From the NCBI GenBank assembly GCA_902826245.1, contig CADEEA010000020.1:1-47243 (forward strand): a DNA stretch of 47,243 nt, read 5' to 3'. Under the pieces are notes generated by a model that was given only the letters and a program-made list of their open reading frames with translations, was not told the DNA's origin and ran no database searches. The stretch comes from an uncultured Alphaproteobacteria bacterium. GTDB taxonomy: Bacteria; Pseudomonadota; Alphaproteobacteria; Caulobacterales; Aquidulcibacteraceae. Each line of letters begins with the position of its first letter. Position 1 is the first letter of the stretch. Both the position numbers and the translations under genes were made by a program. Shown here piece by piece: positions 40,312 through 47,243 of this stretch.

Positions 40312-43300
40312 TTAGCGGGCGGGGGCCGCCGCCGCGCGTTGGCCGAATTCGCCGTTTGCGGCAGCACTCGCAGCGCGCGGACGGAAGGCCTGCGCGCGGG
40401 CGCGCGCCTGCTGGGCCTGCGCCTGCGGCAATTGCGCCTCCAGCGCCGTTGCGCGCGCGCTCGCGTCCTGATCGCCCTGGCGGGATGCCACCAGGAACCA
40501 GAACAGCGCTTCCGAGGGCGAGGCGTTGACGCCTCGGCCCTGTTGATAAAGCACCCCGAGATTATACTGGCTGTCGGCCACGCCTAGTTCGGCTGCTTGT
40601 CGGAACCACCGGAACGCCGCCGCCTCATCGAGCGGGGCGCCTTCACCACGGGCGAAATAGACGCCGAGATCGTGCATAGCGCGGCGATTGCCTGCGGCGG
40701 CCGCCCGCTCGGTCCATTGGCGTGCGACGGCGAGGTCGGCGGTGACGCCTTCGCCACGCTCGTAGAGCTTAGCCAGGCGATATTGCGCCATTGCGAAACC
40801 GCGATCGGCGGCGCGCCGCAACAAGGTGACGCCTTCTTGCGTGCGCCCGGCGCTCAAACGCTGTAGGGCAAGTTCGTACTGGGCGGTCAGATCGCCCGAT
40901 TGCGCAGCTTGCTCAAGCGAGGCCGAACTTGGCGCAAGCGGGCCAGCCATCACCGTCTCGTGCGAGTCCGCGAGTTCGGCGTCGCCCGCCTGCTCTGCGC
41001 CCTGGGCGAGCGGCGCCGACGTCGGCGCCTGCGCCGCTGCTGCTTCCACTGCGCGCGCGGCGGCGGCAGGGCTCACGCCAGCTTCGCTGGGGCGTGGCGT
41101 TGAAGGCGTTTCCTGCTGCGCACTCAGATACCAGGCGCCGCCGGCCAATAGAGCCACAACCGCGGTGGCCGCTCCCCACAAGATGACGCGGCTGGAGCCG
41201 CGCAGGCTAAGCCGTGGCGACGGCGCCCGCTCAGTGCGGGGCGACGATTGAGCCTGTGCTGCGCGACGGGCGACAGAAAGATAATCATTCCGGCCGGCCG
41301 GCGTGGTTGCTGCCGGTATAGTCGCTGGCGCGGAGGGGTGTGCGGTCAATGCTTCGCCAAGCGTGGGCGCTTCATCACCGATGTCGGAATCCCGCGTGTG
41401 GCCGAGAGAAGTTTCTTCCTCCTCTTCGGCTTGTGTCCACAGAGGTTCCTCCTGCGGCGCTGAATCCACAGTGGAGACAGACGTCGGCTCGTCCTCGACG
41501 AGAAGATCATCCAAGTCCTGCTCGAAATCCAATGGCGGCGGCGATGATTCCTCGACGGGCGGCGGCTCATCAAACTGCAGGTGCTCGCGCTTGTCCTCTT
41601 CAGAAAAATAGATGTCGAGGTCGTCGCACTCTTCGTCCTGCTCAGCGTGGAGCGAGGTGGGGGCGGACTCGGTTGGCGCCGACAGACCATGTGCATACGG
41701 CGCCAACGGCGCCGCGCGCAGCGGCTGCGCGGCGTTCATCGGCGATACGTAAGGCGGCGCTGTATCGAGATAATCGTCCAGATCGAGGTCGTCGGCGCGG
41801 CGCGCCGGCGTCGGCAACGTTTCCTCCAGCGTGTCGAGATCGCGTTCGCTCTCATAGCGCTCCAGTTTCGATGCGACGCTTGAGACCGCCTTCTGCACCG
41901 GTGCGATCGCGTCAGCGGAATTGGCTTCCACCTCGGCAAGACGCTGCATGATTGAGCCGATGGCCTCAGTCACGCGCGCGCCCGCGCGCTCTTCGCTATC
42001 GAGCATGCGCTCGCCCATGTCGCGCGCCAGCGCCTCTTGCCGCTGGTTGAAGCGCTCAGCCATGCGCGCGACTTGCTCGCCGACGTGCTCGATCGCCTGC
42101 GCGCTGCGCTTCTCTACTGCGCCGAAACGCTCTTCCAGGCGTTCGGAAAGGCGCCCGACCTCGAGGCCCATGCGGTCAAACGCCGCCGCTTCGCGGGTTT
42201 CTATTTCGTCGAAGCGCTGCTCCAGCGTCGTCGCCATGCGCGAGAGTTCTTCACGCACCGCCGCCGCCGCCGCATCGTCGTTGCGCGCTTCCACAGTGCG
42301 CAGGCGCTTATCGACCGTTTCCGACATCCGCCGGATTTCCAGCGAGATCGCTTCGATTGTTTGCGCTTGCCTGCGCTCGGCCGCGGCTAGGCGCTGGTTC
42401 ACATCCGCGAGCGCTTCGTCGAAGCCTTCACCGCGCGAGCCTTCGAGTGCGGCCTGCAATTGTCCCGCCAGCTCGGCGCGAGCGTCGCCAACCATTTGCG
42501 AGAGCCGTTCCTCCAGCACCGCGCGCACCGCTTCGGTTTCCTGGGCGGCGTCTTTTTGTTCCATGCGTGCGCCGAGTGAGGAAACTGTTTCCTCAAGCGT
42601 GCGAATGGCGGTGTTGGCGGTTGACTCAGTTTCCGCGATGCGGTCGGCGAGCCGGCGCAGCGCCTGATCGAGCGTGGCTACGGCCTCGTTGTCGGCTTGG
42701 GATTCAGCGCTGCTTGTTTGTTCGACCTGGGAGAGCCGCGCTTCGAACGCCGCCAACGCATCGGTTACGGGGCTGGCTTCGGTTTTGCGCTCAAGCGTGA
42801 TCAGGCGCTCAGCGATGTCTTGCTGCTGCTGGCGCACATCGGTGAGATCGACGCCCCCACCGCCGGCGCCGCTGTCCTCGACTTGCTTGACCCGCGCCGC
42901 CAGCGCCAGCTGCGCGTTGCGCAAATCGGCGATCGCCGCGCCCGCCGCTTGGCGCAGGCCTGCGGTGGATTCGCGCGCGCCTGCCTCAGCCCGCTCGATG
43001 CGGGCAATGAGCGTGGATTGCTCGCTCTTCAATTGCTCGATGACGCCGACGCGCTTGGCGATTTCGCTTTCGAGCCGCACCACTTCTTCAAGCAGGGCTT
43101 CGCGCGCACCGCGGGTTTCGCTTGCCGTCTCTGCGCGCACTTCCTGGATCGCGGATTCGATGACGCGGCGTGTGGAGGTTTCGGTCTCCGCCAGCCGGTC
43201 GCTCATTTGCTCCTGCAGCAACCGCAATTCGGCGACCGCGTCGGAGGAGGCTTGCGCTGCTTGGTATGCGGCCTCTTCAGCCACCTTGCGCGCTTCGACC

Positions 43301-43965
43301 AGCATCCGCGCGTGCGCGCTGGAGCGTGTTTCCATCTCGGTGGTGAGGAACGAGGCCGCCGCTTCGGCGCGGCGCGCCACTTCCTCGGCTATGGCGACTT
43401 GGTTTTCCAGCCGTGCGCGCACGCCGAGCAAATCCGATTTCGCAGTGTCGAGCGCGCGCCGGCTTTGCTCTGAATCTTCTTCAGCACGCTCAAGCCGGCC
43501 GCCCAGCGTGTCGCCGGCGATGCGAAAATGTTCGAGCGCCTCGGCAACGCGTTCGGCGCTCTCACTGGACACGGCCTCCGCGTCCTCAATGCGCGCCGCA
43601 AGGCCAAGCACGGAGCGGTCGATGGTGGACACGGCGCGGTCGAGCCCGGTCACCGCCAATTGCGTACGCCGCTCGATCGCCTCAAGCCGCTGCGCCAGGC
43701 GCGCGGGATCGAGCGTGCGCGGCGGCGGCGAGGAGGTGCTCAAGTCCCAATCGCCGTCTTCGCTCTCTTCCAGTCGCGCGGAACTCAGCGTGCGCAACGG
43801 GCGTTGGCGCGGCGCAGTGGGCTGCCCCCCGTGCGGCGCTTGGTTCGCGAGAGCGAAGTTCAGGTATTCGGCCACGGTCATGCCCTGGCGTTCGGCTGCT
43901 TCACGCGCGGCCTCGCGCACTTTCGGGTCGATGCCCTTGACGTTCCAGCTTTGCGCGCCGCTCAT
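40312..43965 (-). CDS. podJ: PodJ-like polar localization factor with SEL1 repeats
   Basis: 1217 residues. The N terminus (SWNVKGIDPKVREAAREAAE, then RQGMTVAEYLNFAL) matches the start of Caulobacter PodJ. About 700 residues of alanine/glutamate-rich coiled coil follow, then an acidic proline-rich cytoplasmic region, one membrane helix (about 927-947) and a periplasmic part with four SEL1-type repeats (about 1026-1172, for example AMAQYRLAKLYERGEGV). PodJ organises the non-stalked pole and recruits PleC and pili factors. In Caulobacter it is cleaved in the periplasm. The periplasmic tail here ends after an Ala/Arg-rich segment and lacks a separate peptidoglycan-binding domain. Confidence 0.87.
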   Translation of the reverse strand: MSGAQSWNVKGIDPKVREAAREAAERQGMTVAEYLNFALANQAPHGGQPTAPRQRPLRTLSSARLEESEDGDWDLSTSSPPPRTLDPARLAQRLEAIERRTQLAVTGLDRAVSTIDRSVLGLAARIEDAEAVSSESAERVAEALEHFRIAGDTLGGRLERAEEDSEQSRRALDTAKSDLLGVRARLENQVAIAEEVARRAEAAASFLTTEMETRSSAHARMLVEARKVAEEAAYQAAQASSDAVAELRLLQEQMSDRLAETETSTRRVIESAIQEVRAETASETRGAREALLEEVVRLESEIAKRVGVIEQLKSEQSTLIARIERAEAGARESTAGLRQAAGAAIADLRNAQLALAARVKQVEDSGAGGGGVDLTDVRQQQQDIAERLITLERKTEASPVTDALAAFEARLSQVEQTSSAESQADNEAVATLDQALRRLADRIAETESTANTAIRTLEETVSSLGARMEQKDAAQETEAVRAVLEERLSQMVGDARAELAGQLQAALEGSRGEGFDEALADVNQRLAAAERRQAQTIEAISLEIRRMSETVDKRLRTVEARNDDAAAAAVREELSRMATTLEQRFDEIETREAAAFDRMGLEVGRLSERLEERFGAVEKRSAQAIEHVGEQVARMAERFNQRQEALARDMGERMLDSEERAGARVTEAIGSIMQRLAEVEANSADAIAPVQKAVSSVASKLERYESERDLDTLEETLPTPARRADDLDLDDYLDTAPPYVSPMNAAQPLRAAPLAPYAHGLSAPTESAPTSLHAEQDEECDDLDIYFSEEDKREHLQFDEPPPVEESSPPPLDFEQDLDDLLVEDEPTSVSTVDSAPQEEPLWTQAEEEEETSLGHTRDSDIGDEAPTLGEALTAHPSAPATIPAATTPAGRNDYLSVARRAAQAQSSPRTERAPSPRLSLRGSSRVILWGAATAVVALLAGGAWYLSAQQETPSTPRPSEAGVSPAAAARAVEAAAAQAPTSAPLAQGAEQAGDAELADSHETVMAGPLAPSSASLEQAAQSGDLTAQYELALQRLSAGRTQEGVTLLRRAADRGFAMAQYRLAKLYERGEGVTADLAVARQWTERAAAAGNRRAMHDLGVYFARGEGAPLDEAAAFRWFRQAAELGVADSQYNLGVLYQQGRGVNASPSEALFWFLVASRQGDQDASARATALEAQLPQAQAQQARARAQAFRPRAASAAANGEFGQRAAAAPAR

Positions 43966-44120
43966 TGTTCAGCCCTCGCGATCGACGGCGCCGCCAACGG
44001 CGCCGTCACGCCCAACCACGCTTGCGAATACCCAGCCCTGAGAATCGCAGATGGTTCAGCAGTGTCGATCAAACTGGGCGCGGTGTTAATGGCGGGTAAA
44101 ATGATGAACGGGGAGAAACC

Positions 44121-45308
44121 ATGACAAGCACGCCACGCTCTTTCGGACCCGAAACGCAAGGCGCCATATACGCGCGCGGACTGGGCGGCGCCAAACCCGA
44201 TATCCCGACGGCTTTTCCACGGCTGGAGGCCGACGCTGCCGCGCGGATGTCGCCGGAAGCGTTCGCCTATATTGCGGGCGGCGCCGGACTTGAAACGACA
44301 ATGGAGGCGAACCGTTCCGCGTTCGCGCATGTGGAAATCTCGCCGCGCATGCTCGCGGGCGCCGGCGCGCGTGAGCTCGGATGCGAAATATTCGGTGTCC
44401 GCGCCGCGGCCCCTTTGATGACTTCACCCATCGGCGTGTTGGAAATGGCGCACCCCGATGCTGATCTTGCGGTCGCACGCGCAATGCGCGACCTCGGTTT
44501 GCCGATGATCATATCGAGCCAGGCGTCGTTTCCGATGGAGGCAATCGCCAAGGCCAATGGCGACGGCCCGCGCTTCTTCCAGCTCTATTGGGGCAAGTCG
44601 GACGCAATCGCGGAGAGTTTCGTCAAACGCGCCGAGGCCTGCGGTTGCAAAGCGATTTTCATCACGCTCGACACCACAATTCTGGGCTGGCGCCCGCGCG
44701 ACCTCAATCTCGGCCATCTGCCGTTTCTGCAGGCCAAGGGCATCGCCCAATACACGTCCGATCCTGCCTTCCGAGCCCTGCTGGCGCAGCCGCCTGAGGA
44801 AAACGCCTTCGCGGCGGCGGCGCACTTCACACAGGTGTTCTCCGACCCCAGTCTGGATTGGGCGCGGATCGCCAAGATCAGGTCGTGGACCGAGCTCCCG
44901 GTGGTGCTGAAAGGCATTCTGCGCGCCGACGACGCCGCCAGGGCGGTTTCGGAGGGCTATGACGGGATCATGGTCTCCAACCATGGCGGTCGCCAGATTG
45001 ACGGAGCGCGCGGCGCGCTGGCGTCGTTGCCGGGCGTGGCAGCGGCCGCTGCAAACCGGGTTCCGGTGCTGTTCGACAGCGGCATTCGCTGCGGCGCCGA
45101 CATATTCAAGGCGCTGGCGCTGGGCGCAAAAGCAGTCGGGATCGGGCGCCCCTATGTCTACGGCCTGGCGCTGCAGGGCGAAGCGGGGGTTCGTGCGGTA
45201 TTGGAAAACCTCATCGCCGAACTCGATCTCACAATGGCTTTGGGCGGGGCCAAGTCCATTTCCGAGTGCCGCGACAAATTACTGACGCCTGCGTCATTTT
45301 TTGATTGA
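44121..45308 (+). CDS. FMN-dependent alpha-hydroxyacid oxidase (lactate 2-monooxygenase-like)
   Basis: 395 residues of TIM-barrel fold. FMN-family hallmarks are MTSPIGVLEMAHPDADL, FFQLYWGKSD, LPVVLKGILRADDA (FMN-contacting Lys) and the catalytic VSNHGGRQIDGA, followed by VLFDSGIRCGADIFKALALG. The family oxidises L-2-hydroxyacids. Spacing and the loop before the catalytic His suggest the lactate monooxygenase branch rather than glycolate oxidase, but substrate is uncertain. ATG 44121 follows GGGGAG. The stop codon lies within the palindrome that precedes the MerR gene. Confidence 0.91.
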   Translation: MTSTPRSFGPETQGAIYARGLGGAKPDIPTAFPRLEADAAARMSPEAFAYIAGGAGLETTMEANRSAFAHVEISPRMLAGAGARELGCEIFGVRAAAPLMTSPIGVLEMAHPDADLAVARAMRDLGLPMIISSQASFPMEAIAKANGDGPRFFQLYWGKSDAIAESFVKRAEACGCKAIFITLDTTILGWRPRDLNLGHLPFLQAKGIAQYTSDPAFRALLAQPPEENAFAAAAHFTQVFSDPSLDWARIAKIRSWTELPVVLKGILRADDAARAVSEGYDGIMVSNHGGRQIDGARGALASLPGVAAAAANRVPVLFDSGIRCGADIFKALALGAKAVGIGRPYVYGLALQGEAGVRAVLENLIAELDLTMALGGAKSISECRDKLLTPASFFD

Positions 45309-45320
45309 CGTTAGCGTCAA
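45305..45320 (+). promoter_or_regulatory. LiuR-type palindrome TTGACGTTAGCGTCAA
   Basis: A 16-bp inverted repeat, TTGACG-N4-CGTCAA, covers the stop of the hydroxyacid oxidase gene and ends 46 bases before the MerR start. It closely resembles the site bound by LiuR-like MerR regulators of branched-chain and acyl-CoA degradation in proteobacteria. Autoregulation is the simplest reading. Confidence 0.7.
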
Positions 45321-45366
45321 CGGCAATGTAAATGTTCGCCATCTGGGGGATTTCGGACCAAGCACG

Positions 45367-45813
45367 ATGTCGACTGACCAGAGCTACACAATTTCGCAAC
45401 TTGCGCGCGAGTTCGGCGTCACCGCCCGCGCACTTCGCTTTTATGAGGATAAGGGCCTGCTTTCGCCCCGGCGCGACGGGCTCAACCGCGTCTACAATCG
45501 CCGCGACCGCGCCCGCTTGCAGCTGATATTGCGCGGCAAACGCGTTGGCCTTTCCCTGCTGGAGATCAAGGAGATCCTCGATCTCTACAAGGTCGACCAG
45601 CGCGCCCAGGCGCAAACGGCGCTGAAGCGTTTCAAGGCGCGCATCGTTGCGCTCGAAGAACAGCGCCACGATGTCGAAGCCGCCATCGAAGCCCTCACCA
45701 GCGGTGTCAAACAACTTGAAGCGCTTCTCGCCAAACCGGCCGCGCCCGCCGCCATCGGCGCCGCGCGCGCGTTCGAGCAAGAAGCCAAGAAGCGTTTGGA
45801 AGAAGTGCACTGA
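45367..45813 (+). CDS. MerR-family regulator, LiuR-like
   Basis: ATG 45367 gives 148 residues. The winged HTH at the start (YTISQLAREFGVTARALRFY, then EDKGLLSPRRDGLNRVY) is MerR-type, followed by RARLQLILRGKRVGLSLLEI and a long dimerization helix. There is no cysteine pattern for metal sensing. Together with the LiuR-type palindrome upstream and the acyl-CoA dehydrogenase downstream, this points to a LiuR/IVD-type regulator of fatty- or branched-chain acyl-CoA degradation. The effector is inferred, not seen. Confidence 0.88.
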   Translation: MSTDQSYTISQLAREFGVTARALRFYEDKGLLSPRRDGLNRVYNRRDRARLQLILRGKRVGLSLLEIKEILDLYKVDQRAQAQTALKRFKARIVALEEQRHDVEAAIEALTSGVKQLEALLAKPAAPAAIGAARAFEQEAKKRLEEVH

Positions 45814-45831
45814 AGCGAGTAGTGAGTGGTC

Positions 45832-45941
45832 TCCGTCATTCCGGGATCGCGAAGCGAAACCCGGAACCTTCCGGGTTCGCCGCGGAGTTTACCTTCGGGC
45901 CGGCCTAAGGCCGGACCCGGGGGCGGCGCCCCGGAATGACG
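45832..45941. repeat. Dispersed palindromic repeat element
   Basis: A roughly 110-base element bounded by CGTCATTCCGGG (45834-45845) and its complement (45930-45941). Inside are two further hairpins, AACCCGGAA/TTCCGGGTT and CCGGCCT/AGGCCGG (45900-45914). The outer arms match the hairpin at 18981-19026 (CTCCGTCATTCCGG). It occupies most of the spacer between the MerR and acyl-CoA dehydrogenase genes and could act as a terminator. Confidence 0.75.
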
Positions 45942-45973
45942 AATGAGATGTTCAAAACCAAAGAGCGTCAAAG

Positions 45974-47243
45974 ATGCCGTCTTACAAAGCCCCGTTACGC
46001 GAATACAAATTCCTCATGAACGAAGTGCTCGACATCGGGCGCTATTCAAATCTGCCGGGCTTCTCAGAGGCGCCGCTCGATCTGATCGAGCAGGTGCTGG
46101 AGGAGGGCGCGAAATTTTGTGAGGGCGTTCTGGCGCCGCTCAACAAGGTCGGCGACGAGCATGGCTGCACGCGTGCGGCTGACGGTTCGGTGACGACGCC
46201 ACCTGGGTTCAAGGACGCTTACAGGCAATTGGTGGATGCGGGCTGGCCGGCGCTGTCGAGCGATCCGAATTATGGCGGGCAGGGCTTGCCTCACATCGTG
46301 GCGCTTGCCTGGAGTGAAATGGTGGCGAGCGCCAATATGGCGTTTGGCATGTATCCGGGGCTCAGCCACGGCGCCTACGAGGCCATCCACCAACACGGCA
46401 GCGACGAGTTGAAGCAGACCTATCTGCCCAAGCTGGTGACCGGGGAATGGACCGGCACCATGAACCTCACCGAACCGCACTGCGGCACCGATCTGGGCCT
46501 GTTGCGCACCAAGGCGATACCGCAAGCTGACGGCAGCTACCGCATATCCGGCCAGAAGATTTTCATCTCCGCCGGCGAGCATGACCTCGCCTCCAACATC
46601 ATCCATCTGGTTATCGCGCGTATCGAAGGCGCGCCCGCGGGAACCAAAGGCATTTCGCTTTTCATCGTGCCGAAATTCCTGGTGAACGCCGATGGCTCGC
46701 TCGGCGCGCGCAATGGAGTCGTGTGCGGCAAGATCGAAGAGAAGATGGGCATCCACGGCAACTCGACCTGCGTGCTGAACTACGACGATGCGGTGGGTTA
46801 TCTCTGTGGCGTCGAGAACAAGGGCCTTGCGGCCATGTTCACGATGATGAATGTGGCGCGCCTGGGCGTGGGCCTGCAGGGGCTGTCGCAATCGGAGGTC
46901 GCCTACCAGAACGGCCTCGCCTACGCCAAGGATCGCCTGCAAATGCGCTCGCTGACGGGCGCGAAGAATCCCGACGGCCCCGCCGATCCGATCATCGTCC
47001 ATCCCGACATCCGCCGCATGCTGATGGACGCAAAAAGCTTCAACGAAGGGGCGCGCGCGTTTACGTTCTGGACGGCGCTTTATGGCGATCTCATGCATGC
47101 CTCGCCCGACGAGAGAGTGCGCGAGAAGGCCGGCGACTATATGGGTCTGATGACGCCGGTGATAAAAAGCTATCTCACCGACAAAGGTTACGCCAACGCC
47201 ACCAATTGCCAGCAAATCTTCGGCGGCCACGGCTACATCGAAG
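45974..47243 (+). CDS. Acyl-CoA dehydrogenase, 5' part
   Basis: The frame is open from ATG 45974 to the window edge, 423 codons. The protein starts [20 protein letters not shown] and contains the ACAD blocks [16 protein letters not shown] (flavin/substrate), [36 protein letters not shown] and the C-terminal-half [10 protein letters not shown], cut at the edge. The unusual N terminus and long loops match the 590-600-residue acyl-CoA dehydrogenases with an extra C-terminal domain, related to DmdC (methylthiopropanoyl-CoA dehydrogenase). These oxidise acyl-CoA at C2-C3 with ETF as acceptor. The MerR/LiuR-like gene just upstream fits control of acyl-CoA degradation. Confidence 0.92.
   Translation, partial: MPSYKAPLREYKFLMNEVLDIGRYSNLPGFSEAPLDLIEQVLEEGAKFCEGVLAPLNKVGDEHGCTRAADGSVTTPPGFKDAYRQLVDAGWPALSSDPNYGGQGLPHIVALAWSEMVASANMAFGMYPGLSHGAYEAIHQHGSDELKQTYLPKLVTGEWTGTMNLTEPHCGTDLGLLRTKAIPQADGSYRISGQKIFISAGEHDLASNIIHLVIARIEGAPAGTKGISLFIVPKFLVNADGSLGARNGVVCGKIEEKMGIHGNSTCVLNYDDAVGYLCGVENKGLAAMFTMMNVARLGVGLQGLSQSEVAYQNGLAYAKDRLQMRSLTGAKNPDGPADPIIVHPDIRRMLMDAKSFNEGARAFTFWTALYGDLMHASPDERVREKAGDYMGLMTPVIKSYLTDKGYANATNCQQIFGGHGYIE

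Noticed and set aside
42674..44041. 455-codon plus-strand frame across podJ
   Set aside because: Ser/Ala/Arg-rich mirror of a coiled-coil gene; no family resemblance.
46064..47230. 388-codon minus-strand frame at the right edge
   Set aside because: Antisense to the acyl-CoA dehydrogenase, which is open to the edge and has family motifs.

Overview
The window is GC-rich, densely coded bacterial DNA and looks like an alphaproteobacterial chromosome. The evidence is the gene order rpmH-rnpA-yidC-engB-argB, a long-form dCTP deaminase, a PodJ-like polarity protein, a TIGR02186/TauE pair, a LiuR-type MerR operator and DUF3429. PodJ with the overall gene set suggests a stalked or budding Caulobacterales/Hyphomonadaceae relative. 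That placement is inference; no 16S gene is present.

Layout. 1-5 kb: the end of gcvPB with a translationally coupled ureohydrolase, then a convergent exported M1 aminopeptidase and a HAD nucleotidase. 5-10.6 kb, minus strand: a DUF1036 protein, argB, engB, yidC, rnpA and rpmH. A 124-residue four-helix-bundle (S23/IVP-like) gene sits between engB and yidC, flanked by inverted arrays of one heptamer (AGTCGGC / GCCGACT). This is the most unusual structure in the window. 10.7-14.1 kb: an orphan histidine kinase, a cupin, apaG and dcd. 14.1-17.9 kb is accessory in character: an orphan AAA ATPase behind two tandem palindromes, divergent from an operon of two small membrane proteins, an XRE regulator and two tandem TraB/GumN proteins. 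17.9-24 kb: a membrane protein, an OmpR-type two-component system divergent from two EF-hand proteins that share an upstream 15-mer, and a TolC-like channel.

24-30 kb: a second two-component system whose kinase and regulator genes are separated by an opposing glycosyltransferase, then ilvE and an Hsp70/actin-fold ATPase. 30-34.3 kb: a TetR regulator with an HSL-type hydrolase, a receiver protein whose phospho-Asp is replaced by Glu, and two coupled envelope genes. 34.4-37.9 kb: the DNA-repair pair Lhr-like helicase and PdeM phosphoesterase. The helicase gene has absorbed repeat elements in frame. 37.9-38.04 kb: two long, mutually inverted hairpins between convergent genes. 38-40.2 kb: a coupled TauE/TIGR02186/DUF3429 operon. 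40.3-44 kb: podJ. 44.1-47.2 kb: an FMN-dependent alpha-hydroxyacid oxidase, a LiuR-like MerR regulator with its palindrome, and an acyl-CoA dehydrogenase that runs off the end.

Many genes overlap by ATGA or GTGA, so translational coupling is common. Dispersed palindromic repeats are frequent for such compact DNA. They lie in intergenic spacers, inside a coding sequence, and flanking the four-helix-bundle insertion.
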